From CBDEUK01 sp965250225 (lineage in GTDB: Bacteria > Pseudomonadota > Gammaproteobacteria > Eutrophobiales > Eutrophobiaceae): 64,000 nt of DNA. Position numbers and translations under genes: made by a program. The stretch lies in assembly GCA_965250225.1 (NCBI GenBank), contig CBDFNQ010000017.1:1-64000 (forward strand). Direction: 5' to 3'. This document shows positions 54,404 through 63,757 of this stretch, one piece after another (within the stretch, counting starts at the first letter, position 1; every line of letters begins with the position of its first letter). Below the pieces are notes generated by a model, which did no database searches, was not told the DNA's origin, and worked only from the letters and a program-made list of their open reading frames with translations.

Positions 54404-55180
54404 ATGGGCTTATTAGAAGGTAAACGTGCTTTGATTGTGGGAGTTGCTAGTAATCGTTCAATTGCATGGGGTATCGCCAAGGCCATGCAACGTGAAGGGG
54501 CTGAACTTGCTTTCACCTATCAAAACGATAAATTACGTGGGCGTGTTGAAAAATTCGCCAGTGAGGCGGGTTCCGAAATCACCGTGCCCTGCGATGTGTC
54601 TGATGATACACAAATCCGCGATGTATTTGAGCATCTGGATAATTATTGGGATGGCCTGGATGTACTCATACATTCGGTAGCCTATGCTCCCAAAGAAGCC
54701 CTCGAAGGTGGATATCTTGAAAGCCTGACCCGCGAAAATTTTCTCATGGCTCACGAAATCAGCTCATACAGTTTTTCCGCCCTGGCTGATGCCAGCCGTA
54801 CCATGATGAAAGACCGTAATGGCTCCATGTTAACCTTGAGCTATATCGGTGCTGTCCGCGCCATGCCTAATTATAATGTCATGGGTCTTGCCAAGGCCTC
54901 TCTAGAAGCCAATGTCCGTTATATGGCAGCAAGCCTTGGACCAGAAGGCATTCGCGTAAATGGTATCTCCGCTGGGCCAATTCGCACTCTGGCAGCCTCT
55001 GGCATTAAAGGATTGCGAGATTTCCTCAAAAAAGTAGAAGAATCGGCCCCGTTACGTCGAAATGTCACAATTGATGAAGTCGGCAATGCCGCTGCATTTT
55101 TATGCTCGGATCATGCCTCAGCCATTACCGGTGAAATCACCTATGTTGATTGTGGCTACAACGGCATCGGGATTGCCTAG
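54404..55180 (+). CDS. fabI: enoyl-[acyl-carrier-protein] reductase (NADH)
   Basis: The 258-residue enzyme matches E. coli FabI throughout: GKRALIVGVASNRSIAWGIA, SYIGAVRAMPNYNVMGLAKAS (catalytic Tyr-x6-Lys, in parts) and GISAGPIRTLAASGIKG. It reduces enoyl-ACP in fatty acid elongation. The ATG at 54404 with AGGTGA upstream is the conserved start; a GTG at 54395 is rejected. No FabV or FabL is seen in the window. Confidence 0.95.
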   Translation: MGLLEGKRALIVGVASNRSIAWGIAKAMQREGAELAFTYQNDKLRGRVEKFASEAGSEITVPCDVSDDTQIRDVFEHLDNYWDGLDVLIHSVAYAPKEALEGGYLESLTRENFLMAHEISSYSFSALADASRTMMKDRNGSMLTLSYIGAVRAMPNYNVMGLAKASLEANVRYMAASLGPEGIRVNGISAGPIRTLAASGIKGLRDFLKKVEESAPLRRNVTIDEVGNAAAFLCSDHASAITGEITYVDCGYNGIGIA

Positions 55181-55198
55181 CTGCCAAATAGATTCAGA

Positions 55199-56404
55199 AT
55201 GAAAAATAACCACTCTTTCCTGCTCTGGGCAATTTTAGCCGGGGCAATTGGTGGAATTGCCTGTGGCTGGTTTTTTGGCGAGTCCATGGTCTCCATCGAA
55301 TGGCTCGGAAAATTATTTCTCGATGCCTTGAAAATGACCATCGTTCCGCTAATTGCAGCAGCCGTAATCACCGGTGTTGCCTCTCTCGGTGATATACGAA
55401 AACTCGGCCGTTTAGGTGGTTTTACCCTGATTTATTATGCTAGCACGACCGCGTTAGCGGTGTTGACCGGTTTAATCGTCGTCAATCTTATTCAGCCCGG
55501 CGTTGGCATTGAAACTCACACCCTGATGTTACCCGACGATATTGCCAATCGTGAACCCACCGGATTTTCTGACATCATCGGCGAGCTGGTTCAGCCAAAT
55601 CTAATCGCAGCTGCAGCTGAAACGAAATTATTGCCTGTTATTGTATTTTGTCTGGTCTTTGCCGCGGCACTCACCACGATTGGAGAAAAAGGAAAACCGG
55701 TACTGGCTTTCTTCGAAGGTTTAAACGAAGTCATGATGAAACTTGTCATCTGGTTAATGTATCTTGCTCCCATTGGTATTTTCGCTTTGATAGCCGCACG
55801 TCTGGGATCGGCCGGTGGTGGCGAGGCCTTTTTACAGGAAATAAAATCAGTTGGTCTTTATGTCATCACAGTCATACTGGGACTCAGCATACATTTTCTG
55901 ATTCTATTCGCTGTGTTATCTCTCTTTAGTCAACGCGGTTTGAATTACCTGCGATCACTGGCACGCGCCCTGTTCACAGCATTTGGTACAGCAAGTTCTT
56001 CTGCCACCTTGCCACTTACCATGGAGTGTGCAAAAGAATCCGGCGTGAATCCAAAGGCAGTACGATTCGTTTTGCCCTTAGGTGCCACCGTGAATATGGA
56101 CGGTACTGCACTTTATGAAGCTATTGCCGTTATGTTTATCGCTCAGGCCTACAACATTCCAATGGATATGACTCAGCAAATAGTAATCTTTGTTACTGCA
56201 ACTTTGGCAGCCATTGGTGCAGCGGGCATTCCTCAGGCAGGATTGGTGACCATGTTGATCGTGCTTTCGGCGGTTAACCTTCCAGCTGAAGGGATTGCCC
56301 TGTTACTGGCTGTAGACTGGTTTCTGGATCGAATTAGAACGACAGTAAACGTTTGGGGTGACAGCGTCGGTGCTGCTGTGATGGAAAAATATTGTCCGAA
56401 ATAA
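55199..56404 (+). CDS. dicarboxylate/amino acid:cation symporter (DAACS family)
   Basis: This 401-residue protein has eight helices and two re-entrant loops. TAFGTASSSATLPLTMECAKESG carries the serine-rich HP1 loop and LGATVNMDGTALYEAIAVMF the NMDGT motif; HP2 is in AAIGAAGIPQAGLVTMLIVL (each quoted in part). It carries glutamate, aspartate or C4-dicarboxylates with sodium or protons. It starts 18 bases after fabI. Confidence 0.92.
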   Translation: MKNNHSFLLWAILAGAIGGIACGWFFGESMVSIEWLGKLFLDALKMTIVPLIAAAVITGVASLGDIRKLGRLGGFTLIYYASTTALAVLTGLIVVNLIQPGVGIETHTLMLPDDIANREPTGFSDIIGELVQPNLIAAAAETKLLPVIVFCLVFAAALTTIGEKGKPVLAFFEGLNEVMMKLVIWLMYLAPIGIFALIAARLGSAGGGEAFLQEIKSVGLYVITVILGLSIHFLILFAVLSLFSQRGLNYLRSLARALFTAFGTASSSATLPLTMECAKESGVNPKAVRFVLPLGATVNMDGTALYEAIAVMFIAQAYNIPMDMTQQIVIFVTATLAAIGAAGIPQAGLVTMLIVLSAVNLPAEGIALLLAVDWFLDRIRTTVNVWGDSVGAAVMEKYCPK

Positions 56405-56527
56405 TATAGTACATTTCGCTATAAAGTTGACCAGATTCTACTTATGATAATAATCAGCTAATCTTCCACCACCCTTTGTAGCAAGCACTAGATAATTATT
56501 TTCTACTAGAATAAAATATCTTCAAGG

Positions 56528-56560
56528 CTGGATTCCGGCTCGTAGGCCGGAATGACGGGA
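56528..56560. repeat. dispersed palindrome, ATTCCGG...CCGGAAT type
   Basis: GGATTCCGGCT and AGGCCGGAATGAC arms surround a short CGT loop, between the symporter and ppiD genes. Related to the palindrome at 45757-45783. Otherwise the 56405-56571 gap holds no recognisable feature. Confidence 0.6.
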
Positions 56561-56571
56561 TCGTGGTTAGT

Positions 56572-58485
56572 TTATAGATTACTCTCGATAATACTGATAT
56601 CTGCACTATCTTTCAGTGCATTAAAATAGCCATCCCAGTCAGCATCTGCACGAATCCGTTGCATTTCAATTTGCTGATTCTTCAGATCAATCCCCATAAT
56701 TTTTTCGGGGTAGTTTATTTTATCAAGCATCACCAGAGCATAATCACCATTACCGAGCTGACTGCCTTCAACAGCCGGTGTGTCCGGATCAGTTTTTTCT
56801 ATGCGAAAAGCCGACCTAAGTACCGACCGACTCACAGTAATATCATCGCGTGTGATGGCGCTGACCTGTTTTTGTTCCAATGAATGCTGCGACAATATAG
56901 CTGCTATATCACCACTATCCTGACTCGTTTGTAAAAGTGATTGGCCAATGTCATTCGCTTTTATCTTTGCTTTTGTATTAGTTATTGCCGTTATTATTTC
57001 ATCGCGTACTTGTTCAATTGGTTTTTGGCTTTCTTCAATTTCTTCAACAACACGGAGAACGACCACCTGGTTGTTACTGATCTCAATTATTTCACTATTA
57101 TTACCTGCTTCCTTGACATCTTGACTAAAACTTACGCCAAGAATTTTAGGATTGGAGAGTATATTTAAATTACCGTCCAGTTCCCCTTGCTGGGTAAAAA
57201 AGCCTGTTTCTTCAACTGATATATCAATAGCATCACTGGCAACCTCCAGGGTATCTGGATGTTCATAACTCAAAGCAGCCAATTGATCAGCTAAATCAAA
57301 AAAACGTTTTTGTCCCTTTTCCTGACGTAAATCTATTTCGACCTCTTGTTTGACTTCTTCAAAATCTTTTTCACGCGCCGCTTCAATGTCCAGCAAATGA
57401 ATAATGTAAAACGCATCGGCTGTTTCAATCACATCATTGGTATCATCTATATTCATGTTAAACAGAACATCATCAATTTCAGCTGGGTTCTTACCGCGTT
57501 CGGCAAAACCGGATTCGGAAACATCCACTTTGATGCTGGTTTCACTAGTACTGGAATAAGTTTCAGCCAGGGTTTCAAATGATTCAATCGTTTTAGAGAC
57601 TTCTAATAATTCATCTGCTTTTATTCGCGCTTCTGCTAATTGTTCTTCAGTTGCCTCTTTAGGTTTGCCGACTTTAATTTGCCAGTGCTTACGTTTCTCC
57701 GGATCACCATAAGCCAATTTATTATTGCTAAAATGATTTTCCAATTCATCATTTTCTATAATGACCTGTTCAGCAACCTTATCCAAGGTTAGATCAATAT
57801 ATTGAATTTTTAACTGTAGAGGTGTTCTGTATTGACTTTTATTTTGTTCGTAGAACTCATTCACTTCATCGTCATTGACATAAATTGTTTCGCTAATGGT
57901 TTTGACTGGAACCAATACGTAAGAAAAATCGCGAGACTGTTTTTTTATACGAACAATGCGTTCGATTTCTTTGTCTGTGGTAAACGAACTTTCAGCAATC
58001 GCAGCCTGTATTTGCTCGGACAACATATCTAACATGACTTGTTGTTCAAACACAGCGGGATCCATTCCGACCGAAACAATTGAACGTTGATACAGGCTAG
58101 CATCAAAACCTTCTGTATCATGAAACATCTCGATGCTGTGGATTGTTTTAACAACTTTTTCTTTAGACACTCTTAAACGGGAGCCTAGTGTCGACTGATT
58201 TAATACTTCTGAATCAATCAGGCTATCCAGTGTTTGTTGTTTAATAAAGGGGTCGTCTACATCGACAGAAGTGCCGAGCATCTTTTGCATTTGTTGGTGA
58301 TAGTTGGCTAAAGCGCGCTGAAATTGAGTTTGTTTTATTTCAGTGTCGTTGACCTTTGCCACATAAGGTTCAGGGCCTTGATTGAAATAATAATCAATGC
58401 CGAAGAATGCAAATGGTATTACCAAAACACCAACTATGAGTGCTGCCACCCAGCCAGTGGCTATATCTCGTATTTTTAATAGCAT
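56572..58485 (-). CDS. ppiD: peptidylprolyl isomerase / periplasmic folding chaperone PpiD
   Basis: The 637-residue protein has an N-terminal anchor helix (GWVAALIVGVLVIPFAFFGI), a SurA-like N-terminal chaperone domain, and one parvulin domain at about residues 265-370 (FETLAETYSSTSETS ... GFAERGKNPAEIDDVLFNM ... in parts). PpiD sits on the outer face of the inner membrane near SecYEG and assists exported proteins. Its place after lon and hupB is conserved among gammaproteobacteria. Confidence 0.92.
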   Translation of the reverse strand: MLLKIRDIATGWVAALIVGVLVIPFAFFGIDYYFNQGPEPYVAKVNDTEIKQTQFQRALANYHQQMQKMLGTSVDVDDPFIKQQTLDSLIDSEVLNQSTLGSRLRVSKEKVVKTIHSIEMFHDTEGFDASLYQRSIVSVGMDPAVFEQQVMLDMLSEQIQAAIAESSFTTDKEIERIVRIKKQSRDFSYVLVPVKTISETIYVNDDEVNEFYEQNKSQYRTPLQLKIQYIDLTLDKVAEQVIIENDELENHFSNNKLAYGDPEKRKHWQIKVGKPKEATEEQLAEARIKADELLEVSKTIESFETLAETYSSTSETSIKVDVSESGFAERGKNPAEIDDVLFNMNIDDTNDVIETADAFYIIHLLDIEAAREKDFEEVKQEVEIDLRQEKGQKRFFDLADQLAALSYEHPDTLEVASDAIDISVEETGFFTQQGELDGNLNILSNPKILGVSFSQDVKEAGNNSEIIEISNNQVVVLRVVEEIEESQKPIEQVRDEIITAITNTKAKIKANDIGQSLLQTSQDSGDIAAILSQHSLEQKQVSAITRDDITVSRSVLRSAFRIEKTDPDTPAVEGSQLGNGDYALVMLDKINYPEKIMGIDLKNQQIEMQRIRADADWDGYFNALKDSADISIIESNL

Positions 58486-58528
58486 GATCGTTTACGTCAT
58501 TTAAATTCAGTTATCACAAAATAATAAA

Positions 58529-58547
58529 GGGCGCATACAATGCGCCC
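58529..58547 (-). terminator. terminator after the tRNA genes
   Basis: GGGCGCA-TTGTA-TGCGCCC on the minus strand is followed by TTTATTATTTT, 11 bases after the tRNA-Asp gene. It would end the hupB/tRNA transcript before ppiD. Confidence 0.8.
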
Positions 58548-58557
58548 GGCATACTAA

Positions 58558-58634
58558 TGGCGGAGTGGACGGGACTCGAACCCGCGACCCCCGGCGTGAC
58601 AGGCCGGTATTCTAACCAACTGAACTACCACTCC
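58558..58634 (-). tRNA. tRNA-Asp (GTC)
   Basis: This 77-base cloverleaf has acceptor stem GGAGTGG/CCACTCC, anticodon GTC in CCTGTCACG, TTC-containing T-loop GGTTCGAGTCC and an encoded CCA end. Confidence 0.95.
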
Positions 58635-58640
58635 TAGTTT

Positions 58641-58716
58641 TGGTGGGTGCTGCAGGGATCGAACCTGCGACCCTCGCCTTGTAAGGGCGATGCTCTCCCA
58701 GCTGAGCTAAGCACCC
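58641..58716 (-). tRNA. tRNA-Val (TAC)
   Basis: This 76-base cloverleaf has acceptor stem GGGTGCT/AGCACCC, anticodon TAC in CCTTACAAG, T-loop GGTTCGATCC and an encoded CCA end. It lies six bases before tRNA-Asp and 11 bases after the HU gene. A plus-strand frame across both tRNAs (from 58647) is not a gene. Confidence 0.95.
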
Positions 58717-58727
58717 AAGAAGGCGCG

Positions 58728-59000
58728 CTAGTTTATGGCATCCTTAAGCGCTTTTCCAGGCTTAAATGCAGGGACTTTTGCTGCTTTGATTTGAATAGCC
58801 TCACCTGTGCGTGGGTTACGCCCGGTTCTTGCTGCACGGTTGCGTACAGTGAACGTACCAAAGCCGACCAGAGTCACACTATCGTCTTTTTTCATGGAAT
58901 TAGTGATTGAGTCAATCACCGAATCCAACGCGCGACTAGCAGATGCTTTTGAAATATCGGCATCTTCAGCAATGGCGTCTATCAATTCTGATTTATTCAT
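58728..59000 (-). CDS. hupB: DNA-binding protein HU (beta-type)
   Basis: This 90-residue protein begins MNKSELIDAIAEDADISKA and has GFGTFTVRNRAARTGRNPRT (DNA-binding arm) and AAKVPAFKPGKALKDAI. Position downstream of lon identifies the HU-beta gene. It is an architectural nucleoid protein. Confidence 0.95.
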   Translation of the reverse strand: MNKSELIDAIAEDADISKASASRALDSVIDSITNSMKKDDSVTLVGFGTFTVRNRAARTGRNPRTGEAIQIKAAKVPAFKPGKALKDAIN

Positions 59001-59191
59001 AATTACATTCCCCTAAGTAGGATTCCCCAAAGTTTGTAGTTTTATCATTATATCCTGAAAGGCTGAGCCTTAATTTTTACAGAATTCAGTAACGCACAGC
59101 AATGAGAGCGCAGAAACTGAGGGTGGAGTATATATCAACTGCCCTGAAGGCAGTCAAGGTATGTGACACGGATTTTATTTATTTTTAAAAA

Positions 59192-61627
59192 CTAATGCGC
59201 CCGAATGGGATCTTTTGTTGTATCCGAACTTTCACCCTCAGATTGTTTGCCGATGTCTCGCGCCAGAGATTTTTCAGCCAGGGAATCTGGCAGATGTTGT
59301 AACGCCACTTCAAACACCTGATCAATCCAGCGAACAGGTCTTATATCAAGATGTTGTTTAATATTATCTGGTATCTCACTCAGTTCTCGTTCATTTTCTT
59401 CCGGTATCAATACAATCTCGATACCTCCACGTAATGCTGCAAGTAATTTCTCCTTGAGCCCACCGATCGGTAATAGCTCGCCTCTGAGTGTAATTTCACC
59501 CGTCATGGCAACATTTGCCCGAACCTTGATTTCAGTCATTGCTGAAACCAATGCTGTACACATAGCGACACCCGCACTCGGACCGTCTTTCGGTGTTGCG
59601 CCTTCTGGAACATGGATATGAAAATCACGTTCCTGGAAAAAACCTGCAGGAATACCAAGCATTTCTGCGCGACTACGGACAACAGTCATTGCTGCCTGAA
59701 TGGATTCTTTCATGACATCGCCGAGTTGTCCGGTGTGAGTTGTTTTCCCTTTTCCATCAATCACTGCCACCTCGATAGTTAATAAATCACCACCCACCTG
59801 AGTCCAGGCCAGACCAGTTACCTGTCCAATACGGTCCTCTTCATCGGCACGACCAAAGCGAAACTTCTTGACGCCAATCAGCTTCTCCATAGCCTGCTGT
59901 GTGATTTCCACACATTTTTCAGTAGGCTTGATGAGTATCTGTTTCACTACCTTACGACAGATCTTGGCAATTTCGCGTTCGAGATTTCGTACACCAGCCT
60001 CACGAGTGTAATGACGGACAATATCCTGAACAGCACCTTCAGTAATCGTTATTTCATTTTTTTTCAGTCCGTTGTTCTCTATTTGTTTCGGGATCAGGTA
60101 TTTTTCAGCAATCGTAACCTTTTCTTCTTCTGTGTAACCCGACAGGTTGATCACTTCCATACGATCGAGCAATGGCGCAGGGATATCCATGCTATTAGCA
60201 GTTGTCACAAACATAACTTCTGACAGGTCGTAATCTACTTCCAGATAATGATCGTTGAAGGTGCTGTTTTGTTCTGGATCCAGTACTTCTAATAAAGCCG
60301 AAGCCGGATCGCCACGAAAGTCCATGGCCATTTTATCAATTTCATCGAGCAAAAATAATGGATTTTTCTTACCAACTTTCGACATGCTTTGCAGAATTTT
60401 GCCTGGCATCGAGCCAATATAAGTACGTCGATGACCACGAATTTCAGCTTCATCACGAACGCCACCTAATGACATCCGCACAAACTCGCGACTCGTAGCC
60501 CGTGCAATTGAACGTCCTAAAGACGTTTTACCCACACCCGGAGGACCAACCAGACAGAGGATTGGACCCTTCATTTTTTTGACACGATGTTGAACCGCAA
60601 GATATTCCAGTATTCGTTCTTTGACTTTTTCAAGACCATAGTGATCTTGATCCAGTATTGATTCGGCTTTTTTCAGATCACGACTAACCTTACTACGTTT
60701 CTTCCACGGCACATTAACCAGCCAGTCGATGTAATTTCTAACCACCGTGGCCTCAGCCGACATAGGGGACATTAATTTAAGCTTGTTAAGTTCAGAGGTT
60801 GCTTTTTCTTTTGCTTCCTTGGACAAACCCACTTTTTCAATCTTGTCTGAAAGATCTTCAATCTCGTTGGGGACATCATCCATTTCACCGAGTTCTTTCT
60901 GAATGGCCTTCATTTGTTCATTCAGATAATACTCACGCTGGCTCTTTTCCATCTGTGTTTTCACACGACCACGGATACGTTTTTCAACCTGCAACAGATC
61001 TATCTCGCCTTCCATCAAACCTATCAGATGTTCGAGACGCGTTTGCACATCGATAATTTCGAGCACTTTTTGTTTTTCTTCTATCTTGGCCGACATATGT
61101 GCAACCATACTGTCTGCAAGACGACTCGGGTCATCAATACTGGCCAAGGATGAAATAATTTCTGGTGGTACCTTTTTATTCAGTTTCACGTACTGTTCGA
61201 ATTGATTCATGGCAGAACGTGAAAGCGCATCAAGTTCACGTTCGTCGACCTCTGGAGTTTCGAGCAGTTCAGCTTCGGCCGAGAAATAATCATCAGTTTC
61301 GAGAAATTTGTTTATTCGTGCCCGGGTTGAACCTTCAACCAGAACCTTGATCGTGCCATCGGGTAATTTTAGCAACTGCAAAATATTCGACAGGGTTCCT
61401 ATCTCATACATATCACCCAGTGAAGGGTCATCATCTGCTGCACTCTTTTGTGCAATTAACAGGATTTGTTTGTTACCCTCCATCGCAATATCAAGGGCAC
61501 GTACGGATTTATCTCGACCAACGAACAACGGGATAACCATGTGTGGGTAAACGACCACATCACGCAGAGGTAACACAGGGATGGTGTTATTTTCGTCGTT
61601 TGAACTATCTTGACTGTCTTCTTGCAT
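59192..61627 (-). CDS. lon: ATP-dependent protease Lon
   Basis: This 811-residue protein has the N-terminal substrate domain (IPVLPLRDVVVYPHMVIPLF), Walker A GPPGVGKTSLGRS, Walker B FLLDEIDKM and the Ser-Lys protease site in TPKDGPSAGVAM. Lon degrades misfolded and regulatory proteins in the cytosol. Normal length and intact motifs. The 191-base gap to hupB is probably the hupB promoter region. Confidence 0.96.
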   Translation of the reverse strand: MQEDSQDSSNDENNTIPVLPLRDVVVYPHMVIPLFVGRDKSVRALDIAMEGNKQILLIAQKSAADDDPSLGDMYEIGTLSNILQLLKLPDGTIKVLVEGSTRARINKFLETDDYFSAEAELLETPEVDERELDALSRSAMNQFEQYVKLNKKVPPEIISSLASIDDPSRLADSMVAHMSAKIEEKQKVLEIIDVQTRLEHLIGLMEGEIDLLQVEKRIRGRVKTQMEKSQREYYLNEQMKAIQKELGEMDDVPNEIEDLSDKIEKVGLSKEAKEKATSELNKLKLMSPMSAEATVVRNYIDWLVNVPWKKRSKVSRDLKKAESILDQDHYGLEKVKERILEYLAVQHRVKKMKGPILCLVGPPGVGKTSLGRSIARATSREFVRMSLGGVRDEAEIRGHRRTYIGSMPGKILQSMSKVGKKNPLFLLDEIDKMAMDFRGDPASALLEVLDPEQNSTFNDHYLEVDYDLSEVMFVTTANSMDIPAPLLDRMEVINLSGYTEEEKVTIAEKYLIPKQIENNGLKKNEITITEGAVQDIVRHYTREAGVRNLEREIAKICRKVVKQILIKPTEKCVEITQQAMEKLIGVKKFRFGRADEEDRIGQVTGLAWTQVGGDLLTIEVAVIDGKGKTTHTGQLGDVMKESIQAAMTVVRSRAEMLGIPAGFFQERDFHIHVPEGATPKDGPSAGVAMCTALVSAMTEIKVRANVAMTGEITLRGELLPIGGLKEKLLAALRGGIEIVLIPEENERELSEIPDNIKQHLDIRPVRWIDQVFEVALQHLPDSLAEKSLARDIGKQSEGESSDTTKDPIRAH

Positions 61628-61743
61628 CTTTTATCCAACTATAATTTATGAATTGTGAATGGAGGCCTAAAACAAAATACCCGCATCTTTCATGCAAGGG
61701 CTTAAATGGCACACGTTAACCGCCATGGGTCGGAAAGATTCAA

Positions 61744-63024
61744 CTAGTCAGAAGCAACTTTGTGAATATCGGCACCTTCGTAGATCATAAAAGGCTGGGA
61801 CTCACCGCGAATTACCGCTTCATCAACTACGATCTTAGACACATTATCCATGGACGGTAAATCATACATGGTGTCTAACAAGACATTTTCAAGTATGGAA
61901 CGTAAACCACGTGCACCCGTTTTTCGCTCCATGGATTTAGCAGCAACTGCACGTAAGGCATCTTCACGGAATTCAATCTCGGTACCTTCCATTTCAAACA
62001 ATTTCGAATATTGTTTCGTAATGGCATTTTTAGGTTCAATCAATATCTTAATAAGTTGCTCTTCGTTTAATTCATTTAGTGTTGCAACGACAGGAAGACG
62101 CCCGACAAATTCAGGAATCAGCCCATATTTTATCAAATCCTCAGGTTCTACTGTACCGAGCAACTCGGTCAACGACCGTTTTTCATTTTTGGTAGTAACC
62201 TCAGCCGAAAAACCAATGCCCCCCTTTTCTGAGCGCTCCTGAATAATTTTATCGAGGCCAGCAAATGCACCTCCACAAATAAATAATATGTTACCCGTAT
62301 TGACCTGTAGAAATTCCTGTTGCGGATGTTTGCGCCCACCTTGTGGAGGCACAGATGCTACAGTACCTTCAATCAGTTTTAACAAAGCCTGTTGTACACC
62401 TTCACCCGATACATCCCGTGTGATAGATGGATTGTCTGATTTACGTGAAATTTTATCGATTTCATCAATGTAGACAATACCTGTTTGTGCCTTGTCGACA
62501 TCGTAATCGCATTTCTGCAACAACTTCTGAATAATATTTTCAACATCTTCGCCGACATAACCTGCTTCTGTCAGAGTTGTCGCATCGGCAATTGTAAATG
62601 GGACATTCAGTAAACGCGCCAGTGTTTCGGCTAACAGGGTTTTACCGCAACCAGTTGGACCAATCAACAAGACATTACTTTTTGTCAATTCGATCTCGGA
62701 TTTCTTGATATCAGATTCTAGTCTTTTGTAATGGTTGTATACCGCTACGGATAAAATCTTTTTGGCTTTTTTCTGACCAATGACATATTCATCAAGAATC
62801 ATATTGATTTCATGTGGAGTCGGTAACGAACTGGAACTGCCTGAGGTCGATTTTTCCTGTATTTCTTCCCGAATGATGTCGTTACATAATTCGACACATT
62901 CATCACAAATAAAGACCGAAGGACCCGCGATGAGTTTTCTGACTTCGTGCTGACTTTTGCCACAAAATGAGCAGTACAAAAGGCGATCACCATCTCCACT
63001 TTTTCCCTGCTTATTATCACTCAT
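61744..63024 (-). CDS. clpX: ATP-dependent Clp protease ATP-binding subunit ClpX
   Basis: The 426-residue protein has an N-terminal zinc finger (CSFCGKSQ ... CDECVELC), Walker A GPTGCGKT, Walker B IVYIDEIDKI and the sensor regions. It unfolds substrates for ClpP. The IGF loop that docks to ClpP appears as RSEKGGIGFSAEV. Normal gene order with clpP. Confidence 0.96.
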   Translation of the reverse strand: MSDNKQGKSGDGDRLLYCSFCGKSQHEVRKLIAGPSVFICDECVELCNDIIREEIQEKSTSGSSSSLPTPHEINMILDEYVIGQKKAKKILSVAVYNHYKRLESDIKKSEIELTKSNVLLIGPTGCGKTLLAETLARLLNVPFTIADATTLTEAGYVGEDVENIIQKLLQKCDYDVDKAQTGIVYIDEIDKISRKSDNPSITRDVSGEGVQQALLKLIEGTVASVPPQGGRKHPQQEFLQVNTGNILFICGGAFAGLDKIIQERSEKGGIGFSAEVTTKNEKRSLTELLGTVEPEDLIKYGLIPEFVGRLPVVATLNELNEEQLIKILIEPKNAITKQYSKLFEMEGTEIEFREDALRAVAAKSMERKTGARGLRSILENVLLDTMYDLPSMDNVSKIVVDEAVIRGESQPFMIYEGADIHKVASD

Positions 63025-63073
63025 TGCTTATTCACCTCTTCGCGTTGGTGTTTTTTATCCTGACAATAATTCA

Positions 63074-63721
63074 TTAGTCTTTTTCAGACTCTTCGGCTTG
63101 ATCCGACGAGATTGTCTCACGTTCATTCAACACTTCATCAATCAAACCATAAGCCGCAGCTTCCTGGGAACTCATAAAATTATCACGCTCAGTATCCAAC
63201 TGTATTTTATCAAGTGGTTGACCAGTATGTGAAGCCATAATATCGTTCAAACGCTCTCGTACTTTGAGGATTTCTCGAGCGTGAATATCAATATCCGTTG
63301 CCTGCCCCTGAAAGCCACCCAATGGTTGGTGGATCATGACGCGAGAGTGAGGCAAAGCATAACGTTTATCTTTTGCTCCGCCTGTCAATAATAGTGCGCC
63401 CATGCTTGCAGCCTGGCCGATACACATCGTGCTGACATTCGGTTTTATAAATTGCATGGTGTCATAGATAGCCAGACCGGCAGACACAGAACCACCCGGA
63501 GAATTAATGTACAGATGGATATCTTTATCAGGATTTTCCGATTCCAGGAACAACAATTGTGCGACAATTAGATTTGCAACATTATCTTCAACCGGCCCTA
63601 CCAGGAACACAACACGTTCCTTCAGAAGACGGGAGTAAATATCATAGGAACGCTCGCCGCGGGCAGTCTGCTCGACGACCATGGGTACCAAATTTAATGC
63701 TTGAATAGTTTGTTTACTCAT
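63074..63721 (-). CDS. clpP: ATP-dependent Clp protease proteolytic subunit ClpP
   Basis: The 215-residue serine protease has the catalytic Ser in CIGQAASMGALLL, His in SRVMIHQPLGG and Asp in the LDTERDNFM region. It lies 49 bases upstream of clpX. It forms the 14-mer chamber. Confidence 0.96.
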   Translation of the reverse strand: MSKQTIQALNLVPMVVEQTARGERSYDIYSRLLKERVVFLVGPVEDNVANLIVAQLLFLESENPDKDIHLYINSPGGSVSAGLAIYDTMQFIKPNVSTMCIGQAASMGALLLTGGAKDKRYALPHSRVMIHQPLGGFQGQATDIDIHAREILKVRERLNDIMASHTGQPLDKIQLDTERDNFMSSQEAAAYGLIDEVLNERETISSDQAEESEKD

Positions 63722-63757
63722 AGATTCTTAACTTATCGGTCACCGGCAACATAAGCT

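Noticed and set aside
58647..58910. Plus-strand reading frame of 87 codons across the tRNA genes
   Set aside because: It is the antisense of tRNA-Val and part of hupB, a common false gene call at tRNA sites.
61628..61743. Heat-shock (sigma-32) promoter before lon
   Set aside because: CTTG and CCCAT-like pieces are present but spacing does not fit the consensus, so no promoter is claimed.
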